DNA of 64,000 nucleotides. Source: Nocardia blacklockiae (GTDB lineage: Bacteria > Actinomycetota > Actinomycetes > Mycobacteriales > Mycobacteriaceae). Location of the stretch: positions 1 to 64,000 of the forward strand of contig NZ_JADLRJ010000006.1 of the NCBI RefSeq assembly GCF_015477355.1. Direction: 5' to 3'. Below, one piece after another: positions 51,028 through 59,689 of this stretch. How positions within the stretch are numbered: the stretch's first letter is position 1; every line of letters starts with the position of its first letter. The notes beneath the pieces were generated by a model. The model saw only the letters and a list, made by a program, of their open reading frames with translations, was not told the DNA's origin and did not search any database. The position numbers were made by a program, and so were the translations under genes.

Positions 51028-52068
51028 TTGCCTTCAGCTCAACTCGCGCCCACCGTCCCCAACCCGGCCTCGGCCGGACGGAGATCCGAGGCGATCCATC
51101 GTTTTCTCGTCAAGCCCGCCGACGCCGGCATACTCGGCTCGGTCGACGGTGGCAAACTGCTCGAATGGGTCGATAAGGTCGCCTATGCCGCGGCGGCCCA
51201 GTGGAGCGGCCGCTACTGCGTGACGGCCTATGTCGGCAACATCCACCTGGACCGCCCGATCGCCGCGGGCGAGCTGGTCGAACTGCACGCGAAGCTCGTC
51301 CACACCGGACGCACCAGCATGCACATCCTCGTCACCGTGTACTCGACCGATCCCACCCGCGTGAAGCCGGTGCAGACGGCGCAGTGCCTGACGATCTTCG
51401 TCGCTGTGGACGAGCACAAGCGCACCGTCGAAGTGCCGCAATGGAATCCGACGACCATCCTGGAGCTGGAGCGGCACCGCCAGGCGCGCTCGCGCATCGC
51501 GGTCCGCAAGCAGATCGAGGAGGCGATGGCCACACAGCACTACACGGCATCCGGCACCGCGCCCAGCGCCACACTGCGTTTCCTCGCCGCGCCCTCGGAC
51601 ATCAACTGGGGCGGCAAGGTGCACGGCGGCCGCACCATGGGCTGGATCGACGAGGCCGCCTGCGTCTGCGGCGCGGATTGGGCCGCGCAGCACGTCATTA
51701 CGTCCTACTTCGGCGGAATCCGGTTCTACCGGCCCATTCTCATCGGCCACGTCGTCGAGATCACCGCGCGGCTCATCCACACCGGCCCCCGCAGCATGCA
51801 CATGAGCGTCCATGTGACAGCCACCGAAACCCATTCCGACGAACCGGAACTCGCCGCTCACGGTCTGGCCGTCGTGGTCGCGGTCGACGAGCACGGCAAG
51901 GCGCGCCCGGTGAAGCAGTGGCAGCCGGTGTCGGAGGAGGACCGCCTGCTCGACGCGCATGCCCGGCATCTCATCGAATTGCGGTCGCTGGTAGAGCCTT
52001 TCACCCTCGCCACTGCGGTTCCTGCAGACGCCGAACCGAGTCACTTTCGGGTTCCTGCCGCGAAGTAG
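51028..52068 (+). CDS. Double-hotdog acyl-CoA thioesterase
   Basis: 346 aa with two hotdog domains. The first has GGKLLEWVDKVAYAAAAQWSG, NIHLDRPIAAGELVELHAKL and TGRTSMHILVTVYS. The second repeats it as GGRTMGWIDEAACVCGADWA, FYRPILIGHVVEITARLIHTG, SMHMSVHVT. This tandem plan is that of YciA/BACH-type acyl-CoA hydrolases. The start is taken as TTG 51028, the first in-frame start after weak upstream sequence; the long upstream frame is a shadow. Chain-length preference is unknown. Confidence 0.85.
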   Translation: MPSAQLAPTVPNPASAGRRSEAIHRFLVKPADAGILGSVDGGKLLEWVDKVAYAAAAQWSGRYCVTAYVGNIHLDRPIAAGELVELHAKLVHTGRTSMHILVTVYSTDPTRVKPVQTAQCLTIFVAVDEHKRTVEVPQWNPTTILELERHRQARSRIAVRKQIEEAMATQHYTASGTAPSATLRFLAAPSDINWGGKVHGGRTMGWIDEAACVCGADWAAQHVITSYFGGIRFYRPILIGHVVEITARLIHTGPRSMHMSVHVTATETHSDEPELAAHGLAVVVAVDEHGKARPVKQWQPVSEEDRLLDAHARHLIELRSLVEPFTLATAVPADAEPSHFRVPAAK

Positions 52069-52231
52069 GATGCGGCGGAGGAATTTCTGCCTCGGGTAGC
52101 TGCTCGGCCAGGCCCGCCGTGCGTACTTACCGCTTGCGGCGTGTGTTGGCAGGCGTGACGGCGACGAACCGGTGTCGGCCCGCGGGAGAATGCGGGGCCT
52201 TCGACGCCGGTCCGACGCGGGTGGTGCAGCG

Positions 52232-52873
52232 CTACTCCGAGTCGCGCTGTAAGCCTTGGGGTTTCGTGACGCCGGCGGTCAGCAGTGCTGCGATGACGTC
52301 GACGAGATGGGCGCGATCGGTGCGGAACTCGCCCCGCAGCCAGGCGCCGACGAGTTCGAGGGTGCCGCTGACCAGGACGTAGGCCGTGAGGTCGATGTCG
52401 CGGGGGTCGGGGGCGGGCGTGATGAGCAGTTCCCGGGCGACCGCCGCCATGGCGTCGGCGATGGCGTGCTGCGTGCTCACCCGCGCTCGCTGCAGCACCT
52501 CGGTGCTGTTGGCGAGCAGCAGCGCGTTGCGGCGCGGGTCGGCGGCCAGGAAGTCCAGCGAGGCCGTCGCGGCGGCGCGGATCTGCTCGTCGATGTCCGG
52601 GCCGGCGGCGAGCGTCGCGGCGACGACGGCCTGGATGCCCCGCGAGGTGACGTCCTCGGCGAGCGCTTCCAGCAGCGTGTCCCGATCGGCGAAGTGCTCG
52701 TAGAAGTAGCGGTCGTTCAGACGCGCGCGGGCGCACACCGCGCGCTTGGTGACCGCGCCCGCGCCGCCCTCGGCCAGCAGATCCAGCGCGGCGTCCAGCA
52801 GCGCGGCGCGCCGCCGTCCGCGACGTTCCCGCGCGCCGACGCCGCCATAGGTCCGGTCGGTCTCGTCGCTCAT
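52232..52873 (-). CDS. TetR family regulator
   Basis: 213 aa starting MSDETDRT. The helix-turn-helix is RRAALLDAALDLLAEGGAGAV then RAVCARARLNDRYFYEHFADRDTLLEAL. The C-terminal half is the ligand domain (ATASLDFLAADPRRNALLLANS). It is divergent from a DUF2236 oxygenase-like gene, and the gap holds two matched operators. The target is therefore probably that gene plus itself. Confidence 0.87.
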   Translation of the reverse strand: MSDETDRTYGGVGARERRGRRRAALLDAALDLLAEGGAGAVTKRAVCARARLNDRYFYEHFADRDTLLEALAEDVTSRGIQAVVAATLAAGPDIDEQIRAAATASLDFLAADPRRNALLLANSTEVLQRARVSTQHAIADAMAAVARELLITPAPDPRDIDLTAYVLVSGTLELVGAWLRGEFRTDRAHLVDVIAALLTAGVTKPQGLQRDSE

Positions 52874-52893
52874 GATCTTGACCATCTCACAGT

Positions 52894-52941
52894 TCTGGTG
52901 CACTCTGACACCAGACATGTTTGGTGCCGCAGTGCACCAGA
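52894..52941. promoter_or_regulatory. Double TetR operator
   Basis: Two 22-bp sites in tandem: TCTGGTG-N8-CACCAGA (52894-52915, perfect arms) and TTTGGTG-N8-CACCAGA (52920-52941, one mismatch), 26 bp centre to centre. The whole block is itself symmetric about 52917/52918, with outer arms TTCTGGTGCACT (52893-52904) and its complement (52931-52942). It sits between the TetR gene and the divergent DUF2236 gene. Confidence 0.8.
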
Positions 52942-53005
52942 ATAGCCGGATATGGCATTCGTGGCCCGGAGCAGCGCGGATGCCGGAACAAGGGAGTTCT
53001 CTCCG

Positions 53006-53956
53006 ATGACTTGCCCCGTCACTCACCAGCAGTTGTCCGCGTCGACTTCGCGGGCGGAGACCCCGGCCGTGGTGAAACGGTTCGAGCGCGTCGGCGGCTC
53101 GGTGTTTCTCCGCTTCTTCGGCCTCGGCCTGTACGACCAGACGATGCTGCCGCCGGTGTCGGCCGCCCTCGAGAACACCGGCCGCGTCCGCTACGAGCCG
53201 TGGGCCCGCGCTATTCGCACCACCGCGTCGGACCAGATGGTGTTCCACGGCGAGGAGGCCGATCGGCTGGCCGAGTCGGAGCGGTTGCTGCGGCTGCACC
53301 GCGACGTCAAGGGCGTCGGGCCCGACGGGGAACGGTACTCGGCGCTGAATCCCGAGACGTGGAACTGGATCCTGTACTCGTCGTTCTTCGTGCAGCGCAC
53401 CGCATTCGTGGCCGTCACCGGCGAGCGGTTGGCCGACGCGGACAACCAGGCGATCTGGGATCACTTCCGCGGCAAGGTATCCGGGCTCGAACTGCCCGGG
53501 CGCTCGCGACTACTCGAGGACTATCGGGACGTGGTGGCGCACTACGACCGGATGGTCGAGGAGAAGCTCACGACGACAACAACTTTGGAGGCGGCGACGT
53601 CGGCGATCCGCCGCGCCCCGCGGCCCGACTTCCTGCCACCGGCCGCCGAACCGCTGTGGCGCCTGAGCGCTCCCGCGATTCGTCATGTGATCACGATTCT
53701 CGGCTGCGGCGGCATGCACCCCGGCGTGCGCGCCCGCATGCCCATCACCTGGACCCGCCGCCACGACCGCGAATACCAGCTGATGACCTCGGCGCTCCGG
53801 CTCGCCTACCGCTGGCTGCCGGCCGCGGTTACGGACACCCCGCTGGTCCGCAACCGCCGCAACTACGACAAGCTCATCGCGAAGTACCGGGGGATGGGGT
53901 TGGAATCGTTCGTCCCCGGTGCCACCGCGCCCGCGCACAGCGAAAAGGCCGGGTAG
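53006..53956 (+). CDS. DUF2236 (MpaB/Lcp-like) oxygenase-family protein
   Basis: 316 aa. The family pattern of haem-dependent latex-clearing-like and MpaB-like proteins is seen in RFFGLGLYDQTMLPPVSAAL, ARAIRTTASDQMVFHG, LHRDVKGVGPDGERYSALNPETW (in part) and a later ILGCGGMHPGVR. His in LHRDVKG and HGEEADRL are candidates for metal or haem ligands. ATG 53006 is chosen because AGGGAG precedes it; 52952 is possible. Its expression is probably controlled by the divergent TetR. The substrate is unknown. Confidence 0.82.
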   Translation: MTCPVTHQQLSASTSRAETPAVVKRFERVGGSVFLRFFGLGLYDQTMLPPVSAALENTGRVRYEPWARAIRTTASDQMVFHGEEADRLAESERLLRLHRDVKGVGPDGERYSALNPETWNWILYSSFFVQRTAFVAVTGERLADADNQAIWDHFRGKVSGLELPGRSRLLEDYRDVVAHYDRMVEEKLTTTTTLEAATSAIRRAPRPDFLPPAAEPLWRLSAPAIRHVITILGCGGMHPGVRARMPITWTRRHDREYQLMTSALRLAYRWLPAAVTDTPLVRNRRNYDKLIAKYRGMGLESFVPGATAPAHSEKAG

Positions 53957-54029
53957 ACATCACTTTTCGCCTTCCGCTCAGGACAACGGCCCGGCACCCG
54001 TGCGGTACCGGGCCGCTGCGTAGCTGGGA

Positions 54030-54323
54030 CTAGCTGCTTCCGAGCCACCCCGGAGGCACAACCTGCCGCCACCCACCGCCCGGATGGTGGTGACGACGAT
54101 CCCGCCAGTCGCGGTCGTCCCAGCGGTCATTGCGATCCCACGGGTTGTCCCACAACCCCGGCCCGTCCCACGGATTGTGCCCGTGATGACCGTGCACCTC
54201 GGTGACCTCCGGCCCGCCGACCACATCGGCCTGCGCCGGAATCGCAAGCACAGCAAGCGGAGCCGCCACAACCGCACCGGCCACAGCCACCCGCGCCACA
54301 GTGCGCCTGGTTATCGATAACAA
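54030..54323 (-). CDS. Secreted His/Asp/Trp-rich small protein
   Basis: 97 aa from a TTG at 54323 (GGAAGGA 7 nt before). The signal peptide is VARVAVAGAVVAAPLAVLA, with cleavage near IPAQA-DV. The mature ~65 residues are rich in His, Asp, Trp and Arg (HGHHGHNPWDGPGLW, RNDRWDDRDWRD, RRHHHPGGGW) with no Cys. This composition suggests metal binding or a surface peptide, but no known family is recognised. Longer ATG-based frames would bury the signal. Confidence 0.65.
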   Translation of the reverse strand: MLSITRRTVARVAVAGAVVAAPLAVLAIPAQADVVGGPEVTEVHGHHGHNPWDGPGLWDNPWDRNDRWDDRDWRDRRHHHPGGGWRQVVPPGWLGSS

Positions 54324-54462
54324 GATGAATCCTTCCAACTCAACTGCCGTGCCAGCAGTCTCGCGCAAAGCCACGGGAAGGTCACGGGGGTTAGCACCAG
54401 TACGGGGGACAAATCCCCCTCCCGGATGAGGGACCCTGGGTGAACACCCTGATCCCCGCCCT

Positions 54463-54885
54463 CTAGGTCCCCGACACGTTACGCGATTCACCGTCCGGAT
54501 TGGCCGGATCGATATGCCAGCTGTGGATGCGTCGGGGATGGACCCGAATCACCTCGCGGCTGAACCACTCCGGGTTCACGGGGATGTCCTCCACCGTCAC
54601 AACCTCCGCAATCCCTCGAATCTCCACTCCTCGCCCCCAACCCGGCTTCACTTCGTTCGGATCATCGGGGGTCATGTCGTCCACCACGAAGCTCACGTTG
54701 GGGTTCTGGCGAATGTTCTTGTACCGCTGAGCGTTGGGGTTCGGTCCGCCGATGTCAATGGTGTTGTCAGGGTTGAGGCGGAAGCCTACGGGGACTTGGT
54801 GGGGGTGGTTGGTGGGGGTAACGGTGGCCAGGCGGCCTAGGTGTTGACTCTTCAAGTAGTGCAACTCGGCATCAGTGAAGTACAT
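54463..54885 (-). CDS. PPOX-class F420-dependent oxidoreductase-like protein
   Basis: 140 aa from the ATG at 54885 (MYFTDAEL); the longer frame begins with TTG. The split-barrel signature is HLGRLATVTPTNHPHQVPVGFRL (in part), NAQRYKNIRQNPNVSFVVDD and GVEIRGIAEVV. The C-terminus IRVHPRRIHSWHIDP is typical of actinobacterial F420-binding members. A second member of the wider family is at 14040-14459, not closely similar. The reaction is unknown. Confidence 0.85.
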   Translation of the reverse strand: MYFTDAELHYLKSQHLGRLATVTPTNHPHQVPVGFRLNPDNTIDIGGPNPNAQRYKNIRQNPNVSFVVDDMTPDDPNEVKPGWGRGVEIRGIAEVVTVEDIPVNPEWFSREVIRVHPRRIHSWHIDPANPDGESRNVSGT

Positions 54886-55004
54886 GGGTAGACGGTAAGA
54901 ACTCAACAGAGGTTGAGGTCAAGATCGCCTCGCTGTATCGATACGCGGCTGCGCATGAAGAGTAAGGCCGAATGCTAAGCGGAGTCGTGCCCTCATTATT
55001 CGAG

Positions 55005-55826
55005 TTATTGAGCTGAGTTAGTGGCACGTATAGCTCGCGCGCAACGATCGATTTCTTCGTCGGTCGGCAGTTCGACCGATCCGTACTTGGTCGGTTTTGC
55101 CATCTGGAGCGTTACGAAATCGAATCGGTTTTGGTCGCCCAGAATCTGCTGCGCGCGATGCTTCCGGCCCTGTTTTTCTCGTCGGTAACGTGGATTCTCG
55201 ATATAGATTTCGACGACAGTGTCATTGCACCACATGTCGGTGCGAAACAAGGCATCCGCCAGTGGGTGGGCGAACGCCTCGAGGCCTAGTCGGCGAAGCT
55301 TGCTCACGGTGTATATTTCACGGAGAAACGAATAGTAGGCCGTGCCAATTCGCCACCGCAAGGCGCTCCGAACCGCCTTAGTGGCATCGGGCTCCGTGTA
55401 GCCTTTATAACGGATAAGTCGTTGCTCGGCCGTTCGCCTAATTTCCCATACAGGCTCCCGTAGCCATGACTCCCGGGATTGCGCTGTGCTCCATTCGTCT
55501 CTGAACTCCTGGTAGCTATATATTCTTCCCAGGTCTTCGGCGCAGAAATGGAACAAATGTGAAAAAGCGAAGTCCGGGCGCCAATCTCGGATGATTTGCA
55601 CCGTGTCTTCATAGCTCTCGCGGAGGTCGCCAAGCGGGTGTTCGGTGTCAAGGTGGCGTATTGCTTCTGGCTCAATCTCGAAGATCGCTGAACTCTTGTG
55701 GCTAAGAACCTTTTCCGCGACGTACTCTTTGCCCCGCAAATTCGACCATGCGCGCAACTTTCGAAGCGCCTCCCCGGACCGCCCGAAAAATTCTGCCACA
55801 TCATTTCCCGTGACCTGGATACTCAT
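55005..55826 (-). CDS. Unknown protein at the edge of the restriction-modification island
   Basis: 273 aa from ATG 55826. The N-terminal half is helical with a putative DNA-binding-like segment (MSIQVTGNDVAEFFGRSGEALRKL in parts). The C-terminal half contains AHPLADALFRTDMWCNDTVVEIYIENPRYRREKQGRKHRA (described in pieces). The order Asp, hydrophobic strand with Glu, then a basic helix is somewhat like the core of PD-(D/E)XK nucleases, but the last Lys is not at the usual place. GC is low, like the methylase and NaeI genes next to it. It is not recognised as a known restriction subunit; a DNA-related role is inferred from context only. Confidence 0.6.
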   Translation of the reverse strand: MSIQVTGNDVAEFFGRSGEALRKLRAWSNLRGKEYVAEKVLSHKSSAIFEIEPEAIRHLDTEHPLGDLRESYEDTVQIIRDWRPDFAFSHLFHFCAEDLGRIYSYQEFRDEWSTAQSRESWLREPVWEIRRTAEQRLIRYKGYTEPDATKAVRSALRWRIGTAYYSFLREIYTVSKLRRLGLEAFAHPLADALFRTDMWCNDTVVEIYIENPRYRREKQGRKHRAQQILGDQNRFDFVTLQMAKPTKYGSVELPTDEEIDRCARAIRATNSAQ

Positions 55827-55952
55827 TTCAACCACCCCCGGACTGTCTGCCCAGCCGAACCTACTTCATGCCGGGATAAGCCTACGGCAGACCACTGACA
55901 AGTGCAGCTGGCCGGGAGTTCCCGGGTGGTCAAGCAGGTAGCTACACCACGG

Positions 55953-57353
55953 TCACCCCTTCGCCTGATCGCGTGCGTGTGCTCTCTTCAGCACATCCAT
56001 GATGGACTCGCCCACGGCCTTGGCGACCGGCGGTGGAAAGGCATTTCCGACCTGCCGGTACTGTGCTGTCTTGCCGCCGGAAAACTCCCATTCGGACGGG
56101 AAGCCCTGGATGATGGCCGCCTGACGAACGGTGAGCATCGGGCCGTCTGGCCCGAAAAGATCGCGTTCCTCCGTGCCCTTCTGGAGACAAGCGTCGATAT
56201 CGTTGGCCACACCCATGCCCGAGATCCCGAGTTGTCTCCAAGAGGCCTTTGCTCGGCTCGGACCGAGATCTGCGCCTCCGTGCTTCTTGGACCCTCCAAC
56301 GAGTGTAGGGGCGATGCCTCCGCCCTTACCCTTGAGCTCTGCATCCCGTTGTCGCGCTGTCTTGCGCCACCTTTCATAGGCCTTTCGCGCCTTCTCCGAA
56401 TGGATGCCTTCGAAGTATCGTGAGTATCTCTCACGCATCGAGCGGTCCAGGCTTTCTGCGACGCTCACAGGATCTTCATGCGTTTGTGTAGGCCATTTGT
56501 AATCCAGCTTTCCGATCACGTCGTCACGAAAAGCGACCAGAATCGCGCGGGGTCGTAGTTGCGGCACACCGAAGTCGCTGGCTTCCAGGACGCCCCATTT
56601 CCCAATGGTGTATCCGAGGCCAGGGTCTGCTACTTTCTCATTGTTATCGTCAGTATAAATCCCGCCCTCCAGCCTCGCCTGGATCCAATCGCGATAGCTC
56701 GAGAACTTCGGGTCCATGATCCCTCGAACGTTCTCGATAAGAACTGCTCGCGGCTTGAGGATTTCGACCAACTCCAGCATGCGCGGAAAGAGATCTCGTT
56801 CGTCGTGTTTGCCCAGTTGTTTACCCGCATGCGAGAACGGTGGGCAGGGAACGCCACCGGCGAGGAGGTCTAAGCCGTGCTGCTTCAGGATATCGGCGCT
56901 CTTGTTCAGGTCGTCGTCGGGATGGAACTTCTTGACATCGGTGGAGAGGATGTCGCAATGCTCTCGCTCCCACGCCCATACTTCGTGGTCTTCGATGTTG
57001 AGCCGAAGAGTTTCCACGGCATGCTCATCGATCTCGATCAGCGCCAAGTGGCGAAACCCGGCCTGGTGCAGGCCTACGGCTTGTCCGCCGGCTCCCGCGC
57101 AGATCTCGATCGACGTAAACCGGTGCTCCAATGGCAGCATTCCGGTGGCATCGAGGGATTTGGCTCGCTTGGGTTTGCCGGGTCGTCTGCCGGGAGCAGT
57201 CGCTCGACGCTGCGACCGGCCGTCCTTGTGTGATGCGCCTTCCCCTGGATCGGGACTTATCGCATCGAACAGCGGCACAGTCTCTGCGGGGATGGAGGAT
57301 TCCGGCACCTGCTCACCGTTTGCTTGTGTGTCGATGATGCAAAGGTCGGTCAC
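55953..57353 (-). CDS. C5-cytosine DNA methyltransferase (Dcm family)
   Basis: 466 aa. The motifs come in order: I (TSIEICAGAGGQAVGLHQAGF, in part), IV (GGVPCPPFSHAGKQ, catalytic Cys), VI (AVLIENVRGI), VIII (QLRPRAILVAF), the target-recognition region ~280-410, IX (LTVRQAAIIQGFPSEW) and X (QYRQVGNAFPPPVA). The start is the GTG at 57353; the first ~75 residues are a basic, unconserved extension. It is divergent from vsr. With an R.NaeI homologue nearby it should protect GCCGGC by cytosine methylation. Confidence 0.92.
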   Translation of the reverse strand: MTDLCIIDTQANGEQVPESSIPAETVPLFDAISPDPGEGASHKDGRSQRRATAPGRRPGKPKRAKSLDATGMLPLEHRFTSIEICAGAGGQAVGLHQAGFRHLALIEIDEHAVETLRLNIEDHEVWAWEREHCDILSTDVKKFHPDDDLNKSADILKQHGLDLLAGGVPCPPFSHAGKQLGKHDERDLFPRMLELVEILKPRAVLIENVRGIMDPKFSSYRDWIQARLEGGIYTDDNNEKVADPGLGYTIGKWGVLEASDFGVPQLRPRAILVAFRDDVIGKLDYKWPTQTHEDPVSVAESLDRSMRERYSRYFEGIHSEKARKAYERWRKTARQRDAELKGKGGGIAPTLVGGSKKHGGADLGPSRAKASWRQLGISGMGVANDIDACLQKGTEERDLFGPDGPMLTVRQAAIIQGFPSEWEFSGGKTAQYRQVGNAFPPPVAKAVGESIMDVLKRAHARDQAKG

Positions 57354-57396
57354 ACTAATGCCTTTCGCTGCGGAGGCCGGAGTGGGGCAGATGTCT

Positions 57397-57418
57397 GTGC
57401 GGGAGTATCTTCCCGCAC
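57397..57418. promoter_or_regulatory. Inverted repeat between methyltransferase and vsr genes
   Basis: GTGCGGGA (57397-57404) and TCCCGCAC (57411-57418) are perfect 8-bp arms with a 6-nt gap, in the 68-bp divergent region and just before the vsr ATG. It may be an operator or a hairpin in the vsr leader. Confidence 0.5.
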
Positions 57419-57421
57419 GAC

Positions 57422-57922
57422 ATGCGTACGCCACGAACTGGGATCGTTGTGACTGGAAGCAGATCGGAAGAAGCCCGGAGGAAGGCCCATGAAGAGGGTC
57501 TGTACCCGGCTCCGCTCAATGAGGGGCGCTCACGGAACATGCGAGCGAACCGTCGATCCAACACGAAGCCTGAGGTTGCCTTGCGGAGCGCTCTCCATCG
57601 GCTCGGGTATCGGTATCGCAAGGATCTCAGGTTGGACCTCGGCTCGATCAAGGTCCGGCCTGACATCGTCTTTACCGCTCGCAAGGTGGCCGTGTTCGTG
57701 GACGGTTGCTTCTGGCACGTCTGTCCGGAACATGGACGAGAGCCGACTACCAACGAGTGGTACTGGACGCCGAAGCTTCGCCGGAACGTCGAACGCGACC
57801 GTGCCGCGGATGCGGCACTTGCCGCCTCTGGCTGGCAGGTGGTCCGCCTGTGGGAGCACGAAGATCTGGACAGCTCTGTCGCCACTGTCACCAGAGCTTT
57901 GGAGGCGGACCCGAACATGTGA
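57422..57922 (+). CDS. vsr: Very short patch repair endonuclease Vsr
   Basis: 166 aa. It nicks DNA 5' of the T in T:G mismatches made when 5-methylcytosine deaminates. The family core is MRANRRSNTKPEVALRSALH in part, KVRPDIVFTARKVAVFVDGC (catalytic Asp and following residues), FWHVCPEHG (Zn-site Cys/His) and WTPKLRRNVERD with WQVVRLWEHE. Its place next to a C5-cytosine methyltransferase is standard. The ATG 57422 adds ~39 residues before the conserved core; ATG 57539 is an alternative start. Confidence 0.92.
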   Translation: MRTPRTGIVVTGSRSEEARRKAHEEGLYPAPLNEGRSRNMRANRRSNTKPEVALRSALHRLGYRYRKDLRLDLGSIKVRPDIVFTARKVAVFVDGCFWHVCPEHGREPTTNEWYWTPKLRRNVERDRAADAALAASGWQVVRLWEHEDLDSSVATVTRALEADPNM

Positions 57923-58497
57923 GCGATCATATGGGATGGATCAGGGGGTGACGGGGACACGCCCTCGACACGCCTCGAATTGAGCAATCGATGGCGCGTC
58001 GGCGAGAGTTGTGCCGCTGGATGGACGTCGCATGAACTGGCACGGCTGGTCGAGTGGTAGTACACCTCGGGACATGCCACTGTGCCAAGTCCTATCCGCA
58101 GGGTCCATATCTGGAGATCGCCTAGGCTGCCGTGACCCGTCGTGACGCACGGGCTCGCGTTCGGGCGTGTCGACGTGTCCAGGATGCACCGGCCGAAGCG
58201 AAGGGTTGATGACACACCGAGCACTGTCGCGAGCGTCCGCTCTTCTGACTCGGGCGGTCAGGAGGTCGACAACTTCGAACGAGCAAGTCTGAGAACCGCT
58301 GTCGCGCAATTCGCACGCCGACAACTATGCGTGAAATCTTCGTAGCGCTATGATTACTGATTGTGCTCTGACCTCGGATCTAAGTCAGTGTGCGTCGCTT
58401 GTTTGTGTTGACGATCTGCAGTAATTCCGGGATGGGCGGCGCCATTGGACGCAATCACGCTATGATGGTGACCTGAAGCCTAGTGTGGGGAGTAAGG
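57923..58497. other. Intergenic region before the NaeI-like gene
   Basis: 575 bp with no gene I can support; a 127-codon minus-strand frame (57941-58324) has shadow composition. The right half is AT-rich. The 9-mer CGCTATGAT occurs twice (58346-58354 and 58458-58466), each ending in a TATGAT -10-like box. The second is 32 bp before the GTG of the NaeI-like gene and is a candidate promoter. Confidence 0.45.
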
Positions 58498-59442
58498 GTG
58501 TCCTGGGATTTTCAATGGCTTGACATTGACGGTGAACTCGCCATGGTGCGGGCCGAGTTATATCGAATGGATAGCACTGGTGCCCGCGTAGCCATGGTAT
58601 TACGTGACACATTGGATCAGCTTTATGATGGTCAACGCACAGGGCGCTGGGCTTTCTCTCAGTTATTCAAAACCGAAAAAACCCATATGGGCACACTCGT
58701 TGAGATCAACCTGCAGCGAGAATTCAAGTTTGCAGACGGTGATGCGACTGACTACCGAATCGCTGGCATCGAGGTCGATTGCAAATATTCTATGAGAATC
58801 GGCGGCTGGACTCTCCCGCCGGAGGTAATCGGTCATCTAGCTCTGCTTGTTAACGCTGACGATCAAGCTTCCACTTGGAGAGTGGGCCTCGTTCGGGTCA
58901 AAGAGGAGCATCTCAATCTGGGTAAGAACAGGGACGCGAAGACTACGTTGTCCGAATTTGGCCGTGAGCAGATAGTATGGCTCTGGGGCGGCACTCAACA
59001 TCTGGCGCCCAACTTGTTCATCCACATAGATCCGGATACTCGAAATAGGATATTTTCCGCTAAGGCAAAACGCGGTGACAAGCATGGTCAGGCGAGGGTG
59101 AACGAACTTTTCCGTAGCGTTCGCGGGAGAATAATAAGGCGGGCAGAGCTGGCAACTGTCGCACAACAAGATGATTTCATGAAACGGGCTCGCGGTAATG
59201 GGGGAGCGCGAACACATCTCAGAGACGAAGGGATCCTCGTACTCGGGCATCAGGATAGAGATCCTGATGTAGCAAGAGCTCTCGGTCTCCCTGTGCCCCG
59301 GAAAGGGGAATTCGTGTCGGCTCGCGTGATTCCTGCACGTACTGAACGATCCGATCCGGTAGCGGAAATAAATGGAACCTTCTGGGCATTGGCGAGAGAA
59401 GGCGATGCCGCTGTCACTGCACCAGATGTGCCGCGAAAATAG
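58498..59442 (+). CDS. Type IIE restriction endonuclease, NaeI homologue
   Basis: 314 aa, strongly similar throughout to R.NaeI of Lechevalieria (Nocardia) aerocolonigenes, which cuts GCC/GGC and needs a second site as activator. Catalytic residues align: E69 (GTLVEINL), D85 (ATDYRIAG), D94 and K96 (EVDCKYSM). RDTLDQLYDGQRTGRW keeps the Leu (L42) whose change to Lys makes R.NaeI a topoisomerase. The C-terminal DNA-effector domain has GQARVNELFRSV and ATVAQQDDFMKRARG. GTG 58498 is used; 58483 also open. Recognition of GCCGGC is inferred. AT-rich gene. Confidence 0.93.
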   Translation: MSWDFQWLDIDGELAMVRAELYRMDSTGARVAMVLRDTLDQLYDGQRTGRWAFSQLFKTEKTHMGTLVEINLQREFKFADGDATDYRIAGIEVDCKYSMRIGGWTLPPEVIGHLALLVNADDQASTWRVGLVRVKEEHLNLGKNRDAKTTLSEFGREQIVWLWGGTQHLAPNLFIHIDPDTRNRIFSAKAKRGDKHGQARVNELFRSVRGRIIRRAELATVAQQDDFMKRARGNGGARTHLRDEGILVLGHQDRDPDVARALGLPVPRKGEFVSARVIPARTERSDPVAEINGTFWALAREGDAAVTAPDVPRK

Positions 59443-59689
59443 CACACGCACTATGGATCAAATATTCCATAGAGGCAAATGAGCTAATTCCGACAAGAGG
59501 TTCAGTGCGCAAGGGGTATTTCAGAAATCTATTTTATTGGGTAGCATCAACGATCTCCAACGCGCTCGGATTGAGATTCGACGAATTCCGAAACCGAACT
59601 TTTCCGCGTATATGTCATAGAGCTCCAACTTGGGCGGGGGATTCCCCTTATCCCGCTGTTTGCAGTCGATTTCGGATATTCAGGCGTAG

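Noticed and set aside
57941-58324. 127-codon minus-strand frame between vsr and the NaeI-like gene
   Set aside because: No motif, no ribosome site, Arg/Pro-rich shadow-like composition.
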